The notes under the pieces were generated by a model. That model was not told the origin of the DNA. It did not search any database and was given only the letters and a program-made list of their open reading frames with translations. A stretch of DNA of 11,557 bases from Acidobacteriota bacterium. Lineage in GTDB: Bacteria; Acidobacteriota; Terriglobia; Terriglobales; Acidobacteriaceae. The DNA is taken from contig JAJZDL010000083.1 of assembly GCA_021851465.1 (NCBI GenBank), positions 1 to 11,557 on the forward strand. Direction: 5' to 3'. Made by a program: the position numbers and the translations under genes. Below, piece by piece: positions 6,226-11,557 of the stretch (position 1 is the stretch's first letter; each line of letters starts with the position of its first letter).

Positions 6226-7719
6226 CTAGTGGCTGCCGCCCAGGCTGTCCAGTTTGCGTGTCACCAGCTCGTTGAGCAGCGCGGGGTTCGCCTGTCCCTT
6301 CGACAGCCGCATCACATTGCCGACGAAGAACGCCGCCACCGTCTTCTTGCCGCCCACATACTGCGCCACCTGCTTCGGGTTCGCTGCAATCACCTCGTCG
6401 ATCATTGCCTCGATCGCGCCCGCATCCGAGATCTGCTGCGGCTTCTCGCGCTCGTAGATCTCGGCGAAGTCCTTGCCTTCGGCGAAGCACGAATCCAGCA
6501 GTTGCTTCAGCATCTTGCTCGAAAGCTCGCCCGACTCCGCAAGGTCCGCCGCCTGCACAATCCCCGCCAGGGTCACCGGCGACTGCTCTAGCTCAAGATT
6601 CGCCGCCTTCAAACGCCCGGTCAGTTCGCTGGTAATCAGCGAGACGACGCGCCTGGGACTCTTCGCTGCCTTCGCCGCCGCCTCGAAGCTGTCGGCAAAG
6701 GCGCGCGTCGCGGTCAGGGTCATTGCGTCCTGCTGGTTGATCTCGTACTCGGCGATCATGCGCGCGCGGCGCGCCTCGGGCAACTCCGGCAGGGCCGTCA
6801 GAATCTCCCTTTTCCATGCCTCGCCCACGACCAGCGGCGGCAGGTCCGGCTCGGGAAAGTAGCGATAGTCGTGGGCCTGCTCCTTCGAGCGCATCGAGTA
6901 GGTGCGGCCCTCGGCGTTGTTCCACAGCCGCGACTCCTGCACCACGCGGTTGCCGCCCTCAAGCACCTCGATCTGCCGCTCGATCTCGTACTCCAGCGCG
7001 GCGCGAATGTAGCGAAAGCTGTTGACGTTCTTTACCTCGGCCTTCGTGCCGAACTGCTTCGAGCCCTTCAACATCACGCTGACGTTGGCGTCGCAGCGCA
7101 GGCTGCCCTCTTCCATGTTGCAGTCGCTCACGCCGCAGTAGAGCAGAATCTCCTTCAGCCGCGTCAGGTACTCGAAGGCCTCGTCGGGCGTGCGCAGGTC
7201 CGGCTCGCTGACGATCTCGGCCAGCGGCGTGCCGCAGCGGTTCAGGTCGATGTAGGTGCGCGAGACCGAGTCCGCAAAGCCGTCGTGCAGGCTCTTGCCC
7301 GCGTCCTCCTCCAGATGCAATCGCGTAATGCCGATGCGTTTGGTCGCGCCCGCGGCACCTGGAACTTCGATCCATCCCTCCTCTGCAATCGGCTTGTCGA
7401 ACTGCGAGATCTGGTAGCCCTTCGGCGAGTCGGGATAAAAATAGTTCTTGCGCGAGAAGATGCTGGTCTCGCGAATCTCGCAGTGGATTGCCTTCGCCGC
7501 CAGAACGGCCAACTCGACGGCGCGGCGGTTCAGCACCGGCAGCGCACCGGGCAGGCCGAGGCAGGTCGGGCAGACGTGCGTGTTCGGCTCGCCGCCGTAG
7601 CGGTTCACGCAGCCGCAAAAGGCCTTCGTCTCCGTCAGCAGTTGAACGTGGACCTCCAGCCCAATCACAGGCTGGTACTTGGCAAGGACCTCAGGCGAAA
7701 GTGCAGTCGTCGTTGACAT
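6226..7719 (-). CDS. gatB: Asp-tRNA(Asn)/Glu-tRNA(Gln) amidotransferase subunit B
   Basis: GatB is the kinase/tRNA-binding subunit of the cytoplasmic GatCAB complex. The complex amidates Glu-tRNA(Gln) and/or Asp-tRNA(Asn) where the cognate synthetase is missing. The product is 497 residues, a normal full length. Visible motifs are GLEVHVQL (20-27) and a zinc site of two Cys pairs (Cys35, Cys37, Cys50, Cys53). SRKNYFYPD (89-97), HLEEDAGK (135-142), DLNRCGTPLAEIVSEPD (158-174), EGSLRCDANVSV (204-215) and EVKNVNSFR (228-236) follow. The helical and YqeY-like C-terminal tRNA-binding part ends near FVGNVMRLSKGQANP. The frame is open to 7773, but ATG 7719 matches the family start and has AAGG about six bases upstream. 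gatA and gatC are not in the window, as is common when the subunits are scattered. Confidence 0.96.
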   Translation of the reverse strand: MSTTTALSPEVLAKYQPVIGLEVHVQLLTETKAFCGCVNRYGGEPNTHVCPTCLGLPGALPVLNRRAVELAVLAAKAIHCEIRETSIFSRKNYFYPDSPKGYQISQFDKPIAEEGWIEVPGAAGATKRIGITRLHLEEDAGKSLHDGFADSVSRTYIDLNRCGTPLAEIVSEPDLRTPDEAFEYLTRLKEILLYCGVSDCNMEEGSLRCDANVSVMLKGSKQFGTKAEVKNVNSFRYIRAALEYEIERQIEVLEGGNRVVQESRLWNNAEGRTYSMRSKEQAHDYRYFPEPDLPPLVVGEAWKREILTALPELPEARRARMIAEYEINQQDAMTLTATRAFADSFEAAAKAAKSPRRVVSLITSELTGRLKAANLELEQSPVTLAGIVQAADLAESGELSSKMLKQLLDSCFAEGKDFAEIYEREKPQQISDAGAIEAMIDEVIAANPKQVAQYVGGKKTVAAFFVGNVMRLSKGQANPALLNELVTRKLDSLGGSH

Positions 7720-7729
7720 GTTTACCTTA

Positions 7730-7735
7730 ATTCTA
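7730..7735 (-). promoter_or_regulatory. Possible -10 box for gatB
   Basis: On the minus strand this reads TAGAAT, matching TATAAT at five of six positions. It lies just upstream of the AAGG ribosome site of gatB. No convincing -35 hexamer is seen at 16-18 bases. The region where one would fall is inside the 7745-7769 inverted repeat, which would suit control by a repressor. If real, transcription would start only a few bases before ATG 7719, which sits awkwardly with the ribosome site. Confidence 0.25.
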
Positions 7736-7744
7736 GCAACCGGG

Positions 7745-7769
7745 ATCATTCTTACATTGTAAGAATGAT
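7745..7769. promoter_or_regulatory. Perfect 12+12 bp inverted repeat between parA-like gene and gatB
   Basis: ATCATTCTTACA (7745-7756) and TGTAAGAATGAT (7758-7769) are exact reverse complements around a single T at 7757. The dyad lies 26 to 50 bases upstream of the gatB ATG and downstream of the parA-like stop. The symmetry with almost no spacer and the absence of a T-run favour an operator over a terminator. The inner TACA-T-TGTA recalls BlaI/MecI-type (TACA..TGTA) or PadR-type operators, but the regulator is not identified. Confidence 0.6.
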
Positions 7770-7794
7770 GCACGCTGGCGGAGCCAAAACCCGC

Positions 7795-8811
7795 CTAGAG
7801 CCGCGCTACGAGTTGATTGACAGCATCCACACAGTGCTTCTTATATGCATCGTGAACGCGAACCCTGCGTCCACCGACCAGCAACCTACCTGTCTCCATC
7901 GAATAGAAGGGACAGCCACGGGCAAATGCGACGACACCAGTCGTCTGAAAGTCGCGAATGTCTACCAGTCCTTCTTCAGATTTGGCAAAATTGAATAAGG
8001 TTGGATGTTGCGCAAGTAGGTCCGCAACATCCTTCTCAATCGAAAGAAGAACCGCGGCATATCCGGAGGCTGAGCCCATGTATTGAGTGATCCGATTCTT
8101 GGCAATCGTGTGGACCCGCGGAAGTAAGCGGTGGGCTTGCTCCAACTTGGTTGCGAATGCATAGGTCGCATAAATCTCTGACGGAAGCTTCAGGCCATAG
8201 ATCAGAGAAAACGCATTCTGAATGGCGCGACGCGAAGAATCATCGGCCATCACGGGAAGTATCAGGCAGTTTGCAGTAGACAGAGCGATTTGGGTATAGA
8301 TCGAAAAGCTCGGGTTGGCATCGATGAAGACAATGTCGTAATTGGAGATGATCGGGTCTAGAAAGTCTTTGAGCCAATCAATAACAGCAATCCAAGTATT
8401 CGTCCCCGGAATTTGGTTGTTTGCAAGAGTATTGATCGCATTCGCTTGCAACTCCAGGAGAGGATCGCCGCACAGCAGATCCACATTTACGGGAATTGCT
8501 GAATTGTAGGCATGGGGGGATGTAAGGAAGTCCGTCGATTCGAATTTTGGCGGCGAATATGGCGACGGCAGCCGAACTTGGAAGTAGCCGCCGACGCTGC
8601 AGCGAGGAACTCGTCCCTGTCGCTCTAATAAGTTCTTGCTTCCCGAGATCATCCCCCCAAGTAGAAGTTCCGAGAGATTAGCCTGGGGGCAGAGATCGAG
8701 GGCGAGAACCTTCGAAGATGGGTTATTGTTTGCATAGGCGCATAGACTTTGAAATGCCAAGCTGGTTTTACCGGTACCGCCTTTGTTGTTCCAAAATGCG
8801 TAAACTGTCAT
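7795..8811 (-). CDS. Orphan ParA/MinD-family ATPase
   Basis: A 338-residue cytoplasmic P-loop ATPase of the SIMIBI class. The deviant Walker A motif is WNNKGGTGKTS (7-17), with signature Lys10 and P-loop Lys15. Walker A' is ALDLCPQAN (37-45, Asp39) and Walker B is IVFIDANPS (160-168, Asp164). The family dimerises on ATP and positions plasmids, chromosomes or protein cargo. Residues 60-155 are longer and less conserved than in Soj-type ParA, and the C-terminal 90 residues are not recognised. No parB-like gene or parS cluster is nearby. GC content is lower than in the neighbours: two sampled 60-base lines give about 47% and 52%, against 67% in manA. This suggests horizontal acquisition. The start has a strong GAGGAG six bases upstream. 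The name ParA describes fold only; the cargo is unknown. Confidence 0.85.
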   Translation of the reverse strand: MTVYAFWNNKGGTGKTSLAFQSLCAYANNNPSSKVLALDLCPQANLSELLLGGMISGSKNLLERQGRVPRCSVGGYFQVRLPSPYSPPKFESTDFLTSPHAYNSAIPVNVDLLCGDPLLELQANAINTLANNQIPGTNTWIAVIDWLKDFLDPIISNYDIVFIDANPSFSIYTQIALSTANCLILPVMADDSSRRAIQNAFSLIYGLKLPSEIYATYAFATKLEQAHRLLPRVHTIAKNRITQYMGSASGYAAVLLSIEKDVADLLAQHPTLFNFAKSEEGLVDIRDFQTTGVVAFARGCPFYSMETGRLLVGGRRVRVHDAYKKHCVDAVNQLVARL

Positions 8812-8826
8812 ATTGTCTCCTCTAGA

Positions 8827-8857
8827 CTATTATATGTCTATATTGGACATTATATAG
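8827..8857 (-). promoter_or_regulatory. AT-rich promoter/operator region of the parA-like gene
   Basis: On the plus strand ATTATAT occurs at 8829-8835 and again at 8849-8855, exactly 20 bp apart, about two helical turns. The same segment forms an imperfect inverted repeat: CTATTATATGTC (8827-8838) against GACATTATATAG (8846-8857), 9 of 12 pairing. On the minus strand each ATTATAT gives ATATAAT, so two TATAAT-like -10 boxes face the gene. No good -35 was found. It could be a promoter with an autoregulatory site, as several ParA proteins repress their own promoters. Confidence 0.45.
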
Positions 8858-9006
8858 TACATAAGCGCCGGAGTCGAGTCCCTCCAGTTTAGGACTAGAC
8901 TTATATCCAAGAATGATTCTGCCCTTCGTCCACGATGCGCCTGCGGACCTCGAGCACTCTGAGCCCCTCGACCGCACCCGCCGCCGATTGAGCGCTGGCA
9001 GCGGTT

Positions 9007-9020
9007 GAAGGCGCGCCTTC
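9007..9020. repeat. Perfect 14-bp palindrome in the 8812-9089 gap
   Basis: GAAGGCGCGCCTTC is a perfect dyad in the GC-rich half of the 278-base gap between the divergent parA-like gene and the 159-residue membrane protein gene. A related GGCGCCTTCC follows at about 9037. Apart from the AT-rich promoter at 8827-8857 and a doubled GGTTCC near 9064-9075, I see no gene, tRNA or terminator in this gap. Confidence 0.4.
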
Positions 9021-9089
9021 GCCCCGGCAGCATTGGCGCCTTCCCGTGCGGCCGATGCTCGTTGGTTCCGGTTCCGGTAAGATTGCCCC

Positions 9090-9569
9090 ATGTACACCCG
9101 TCTCGCTCGCGCACAAAGAGCGGCCCCCGTGGCCCTCGGAATCCTGACTCTTGCAGGCGTCGCGTTGCTCTTCCTGTTTGACGCTCGCCCCGCTCTCTTT
9201 CCAGTCGGCGCTCACGCCTTGCTTGGAGCATTCCCTCTCGCCGCCATCGCCCTTGCCTATCTCCTCTACCAGGCCGCGCATCGCCCCTCGCCCGCGGAGT
9301 GTGTCAAGGCCATTGCCTTGGCGGTTGCCTTCCTCTTCTGGGCCGCCAACCAGCTCTGGCCAAACCTGCCCCAGGCCACGCTCTTCAACGACGTCGCCAT
9401 CGCTCTCTTTGTACTGGATATCTTTCTGGTAATCGTCGGCTGGCCCGCAACCTCCGACGACGAGTCCTTCGGCGAGAGCGCCTCCCGCATGGCCTGTTGC
9501 ACGGCGTGCGGCGCGAAGCTCTCCAGGGACCGCAACATCTCCTCCGCAACGCCCTGCTGCAGGCCCTGA
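9090..9569 (+). CDS. Conserved hypothetical four-helix membrane protein
   Basis: A 159-residue protein with four hydrophobic helices near 14-30, 42-60, 72-88 and 100-118 and a short basic N-terminus (Arg4, Arg7, Arg10). The segment AVAFLFWAANQLWP (78-91) followed by ATLFNDVAIALFVLD (96-110) looks like the conserved core of an uncharacterised acidobacterial family; this is recognition of style, not a database hit. The C-terminal tail (119-159) is hydrophilic. It has five cysteines as two CC pairs and one single Cys (136, 137, 140, 156, 157), spaced CCxxC and then CC, so metal binding is possible. The start is the only in-frame ATG before the first helix; the upstream GGTAAG is a weak ribosome site. 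Function is unknown. It is divergent from the parA-like gene and converges on the purine nucleoside phosphorylase. Confidence 0.72.
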   Translation: MYTRLARAQRAAPVALGILTLAGVALLFLFDARPALFPVGAHALLGAFPLAAIALAYLLYQAAHRPSPAECVKAIALAVAFLFWAANQLWPNLPQATLFNDVAIALFVLDIFLVIVGWPATSDDESFGESASRMACCTACGAKLSRDRNISSATPCCRP

Positions 9570-9608
9570 CCTCTTCTGCATCGCGCATCGGGCCACGCAT
9601 TCAGGCAG

Positions 9609-10508
9609 TCAGTCGCCACGCTCGATCTGCGCGTCAATCTGCGGCACCAGCGCCGTCAGCAGCCCGCTGAACGGCCCTTCCATGCGCCGCCCGATCTCCA
9701 ACACGTCCTCGTGATGGATCGTCTCGCCCGGCCCGTCTCCCACGCCGCTCAGCCCCGCCGCCCGGTTCGTCACCAGCGAGATCCCCAGCACCGCAATCCC
9801 CATCTGCCGCGCCACGATCGCCTCATGCACCGTGGACATTCCCACCAGGTCGGCGCCCAGCGCGCGGAACGCGCGGATCTCCGCCGGCGTCTCGAAGCTC
9901 GGCCCCAGCACCGCCAGATACACGCCCTCGCCGAGCGCAACTCCCTGCCGCCGCGCCTCCTCCAGCGCCAGCCGCCGCAGTGCGGGCGAGTAGGCCGCCG
10001 TCATGTCGAAGAAGCGCCCGCCCGCTCCCGGCGCGCACGCAAAGCGCGGATCGTTCGGCCCCATCGCCGCGTTCGTCCCCGTCAGGTTGATGTGGTCGCT
10101 GATCGCCACCAGCGACCCCGGCGCAAGGTCGGCGCGGATCCCGCCCGACGCATTCGTCGCAATCAGCGCGCGACAACCCAGCAGCCCAAGCACGCGCGTC
10201 GCGAACGTCACCTGCTCCATCGCGTGGCCCTCGTATGCATGGACGCGCCCCTGCAGCACCGCGACCGGCACGCCGCCAATCGTCCCCAACACCAGCCTGC
10301 CCGCGTGTCCCTCTACGGTCGATTGCGCAAAGTGGGGGATCTCCGCGTACGCAATCGTGACCGCGTCCGCAACCTGCGCCGCAAACCCGCCCAGCCCCGA
10401 CCCAAGGATGGTCCCTACCCGCGGCACAAACTCTGTCCGCAATTCAAGCCGCGCCCGCTCGCGAATCGCCCCCGCCGCCGCCTGCACTCTGCCGTAGAGA
10501 TCGCCCAT
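9609..10508 (-). CDS. punA: Purine nucleoside phosphorylase, class I (inosine/guanosine type)
   Basis: A cytoplasmic enzyme that splits inosine and guanosine with phosphate to free base and ribose-1-phosphate in purine salvage. The product is 299 residues, slightly longer than the usual trimeric form (about 270-290). Motifs are GSGLG (36-40, phosphate loop), EGHAGRL (66-72), GRVHAYEGH (87-95), TNASGGI (118-124), GPSFETPAEIRA (202-213) with base-binding Glu206, GADLVGMSTVHE (218-229) and TNRAAG (247-252). The Asn248 in the last motif suits 6-oxopurines and argues against a methylthioadenosine phosphorylase. The frame is open to 10577, but ATG 10508 has GGGAG five bases upstream and gives the expected start. 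Only 39 bases separate its stop from the convergent membrane-protein stop, with no clear terminator. Confidence 0.94.
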   Translation of the reverse strand: MGDLYGRVQAAAGAIRERARLELRTEFVPRVGTILGSGLGGFAAQVADAVTIAYAEIPHFAQSTVEGHAGRLVLGTIGGVPVAVLQGRVHAYEGHAMEQVTFATRVLGLLGCRALIATNASGGIRADLAPGSLVAISDHINLTGTNAAMGPNDPRFACAPGAGGRFFDMTAAYSPALRRLALEEARRQGVALGEGVYLAVLGPSFETPAEIRAFRALGADLVGMSTVHEAIVARQMGIAVLGISLVTNRAAGLSGVGDGPGETIHHEDVLEIGRRMEGPFSGLLTALVPQIDAQIERGD

Positions 10509-10592
10509 CGCAGCTCCCACGTTTCCCCGCAGCCAGTGTACGTGAGCCAGCACAATTCTCCGTAAGGCTAAGGCCAACAGGAACCCAGTTCC

Positions 10593-10610
10593 GCCTGGTG
10601 TCCTCCAGGC
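10593..10610. other. Hairpin in the PNP / DUF2393 divergent gap
   Basis: GCCTGG (10593-10598) pairs with CCAGGC (10605-10610) around TGTCCT. A smaller GAAC-CCA-GTTC stem is just before it (10581-10591). The 259-base gap 10509-10767 has no other convincing content: no tRNA, no strong promoter, no T-run after the hairpin. The stem may be an mRNA leader structure, part of a small RNA, or chance. Confidence 0.35.
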
Positions 10611-10767
10611 TCAAATGGCCGTTGGTCTAAGCTGGCGGCTGACGGCTGGCAAGCTCACGCTCAGGAACCAAGCCTCTTTGCCACTGAAAGATCTTCAAAT
10701 GCAATTGCCCTGCCCAATCCCGTGCGATGTGGTCTATCGTCCTGGGCGCGGTATAGAATCTCGGCCT

Positions 10768-11355
10768 ATGGGCGAACAGGAAAACCCCCGTACCGGCGAG
10801 CAGGAAGGCACAGGCAGGAGCGCGTCGCACAGCCCTACCGAGGGCGCGCCCATCTTTGGAACGGATCCCGTGCAACGCAGCGGCCTTCCGATGACCGTCT
10901 GGGGCGTGGCTGCGCTGATCGTGGTTGTGCTGGCTGGCGCGCTTCTCTTTTTGGGGCGCAAGAAGACCGTCGCCGCGCCCAGCACGCTGCAACCTGCCGA
11001 TGCCTACGCAACCAGCCTTCCGCTCACGCAGTTTTCTATGAGCGAGTCGGAGAACCTCTCGGGCGGCAAGCAGACGTACCTCGACGGCCACATCGACAAC
11101 ACCGGCGGCCGAACGGTGGATGCAGTCACGGTGCAGGTGGTCTTCCGCAACGATGAGCAGCTTGCCCCGCAGATCGATACGCTGCCTCTGATGCTGGTGC
11201 GCATGAAGGAGCCATACATCGACACAGAGCCAGTCGGCGCGAACCCGCTGAAGCCGGGCGACAGCCGCGAGTTTCGTCTGACCTTCGATACGATGCCGGA
11301 GAACTGGAACCAGGAGATGCCCGAGGTGCGCGTGGTTCACGCAGGCCTGCGGTAA
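10768..11355 (+). CDS. DUF2393-type single-pass membrane protein
   Basis: A 195-residue protein with a charged N-terminal tail (1-40), one transmembrane helix (about 43-63, followed by GRKK) and an exported domain of about 120 residues. The domain pattern SESENLSGGKQTYLDGHIDN (92-111), TVQVVFRNDE (121-130), LKPGDSREFRLTFD (161-174) and NWNQEMPEVRVV (179-190) matches the DUF2393 family of Acidobacteriota, a Big/FxLYD-like beta sandwich. The function of this family is unknown. The frame is open to 10615, but residues before ATG 10768 look non-coding, so the shorter start is used. There is no Shine-Dalgarno; a TATAGAAT lies 9 bases upstream (10752-10759), so the message may be leaderless. GRKK after the helix suggests the opposite topology could also hold; orientation is not certain. 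Confidence 0.8.
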   Translation: MGEQENPRTGEQEGTGRSASHSPTEGAPIFGTDPVQRSGLPMTVWGVAALIVVVLAGALLFLGRKKTVAAPSTLQPADAYATSLPLTQFSMSESENLSGGKQTYLDGHIDNTGGRTVDAVTVQVVFRNDEQLAPQIDTLPLMLVRMKEPYIDTEPVGANPLKPGDSREFRLTFDTMPENWNQEMPEVRVVHAGLR

Positions 11356-11421
11356 GGGACTGCTCTCGCCTTAAGCCGGAGGCCGTTCAAACCGCCCGCC
11401 GATCCGCTTTCCGACAAATTT

Positions 11422-11557
11422 TTAGTGGTGTCCGCCGCCACCGCCATGTCCACCGCCACGTCCGCCACCGCCGCCATGTCCACCACCGCCGTGTGGCCCA
11501 CCGCCGCCGCGGGCCTGGGGGCCGCCGCCACCGCGAAATGCCCCGCCACCACCGTAT
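11422..11557 (-). CDS. Gly/His-rich C-terminus of a truncated gene
   Basis: A partial minus-strand reading frame that enters from beyond the right edge and stops at TAA (11422-11424). The 44 visible residues are a low-complexity tail: runs of three to five Gly broken by His, Arg, Pro, Phe or Gln, ending GGGGGHH. Codons are GGC, GGT and GGA mixed, so the protein sequence rather than one DNA unit is repeated. Such tails occur on DUF3300-type and other secreted or outer-envelope proteins, and the histidines could bind metal. The body of the gene lies outside the window, so the family is not known. It converges on the DUF2393 gene with a 66-base gap in which I see no terminator. Confidence 0.6.
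   Translation of the reverse strand, partial: YGGGGAFRGGGGPQARGGGGPHGGGGHGGGGGRGGGHGGGGGHH

Noticed and set aside
6871..7716. Plus-strand open frame opposite gatB
   Set aside because: gatB covers it fully with conserved motifs; this is an antisense shadow.
7777..7795. Terminator after the parA-like gene (GGCGG/CCGCC stem)
   Set aside because: The stem is only five pairs with a nine-base loop and no T-run.
8930..9089. tRNA or structured RNA gene
   Set aside because: No T-loop GGTTCRA with matching acceptor stem was found; GGTTCCGGTTCC is only a doubled hexamer.
9711..10565. Plus-strand 284-codon frame opposite the purine nucleoside phosphorylase
   Set aside because: The product is Arg/Pro/His-rich, as expected from the complement of a GC-rich gene.

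Overview
The window looks like chromosomal DNA from an Acidobacteriota soil bacterium (Terriglobia / Acidobacteriaceae type). Three things suggest this: GC-rich housekeeping genes (one sampled 60-base line of manA is 67% GC), a DUF2393-type protein, and GTCAT-headed REP-like repeats in convergent intergenic gaps. The assignment is from protein and repeat character only; no marker such as 16S rRNA is present.

Left part, 1-3703, all on the plus strand. A G14 tract and an AT-rich palindromic patch come first, then rbfA (30S maturation), an ArnT/GT83-like polytopic glycosyltransferase, and a two-part GNAT acetyltransferase. Middle part, 3704-7719: a REP-like repeat separates the GNAT gene from a convergent fatty-acid desaturase. 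The desaturase is divergent from manA (mannose-6-phosphate isomerase). A second REP-like repeat then separates manA from convergent gatB (Asp-tRNA(Asn)/Glu-tRNA(Gln) amidotransferase subunit B).

Right part, 7720-11557. A lower-GC patch (about 7740-8920) holds a lone ParA/MinD-type ATPase gene on the minus strand. A perfect 12+12 bp inverted repeat lies on its gatB side, and AT-rich 20-bp-spaced direct repeats lie at its promoter side. After it come a small four-helix membrane protein with a Cys-rich tail, a convergent purine nucleoside phosphorylase, a divergent DUF2393 protein, and the Gly/His-rich C-terminus of a gene cut off by the right edge.

Most of the genes are unrelated housekeeping functions: translation (rbfA, gatB), envelope and lipid (glycosyltransferase, desaturase), sugar phosphate (manA) and purine salvage (PNP). 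No operon-level multi-gene system is evident, and no CRISPR array, tRNA, rRNA or transposase was seen. No stretch over 300 bases lacks a gene; the longest gaps are 8812-9089 and 10509-10767. The best candidate for something new is the orphan ParA-like gene with its flanking repeats; next is the tandem reiteration of the REP-like head motif. Both are modest signals.
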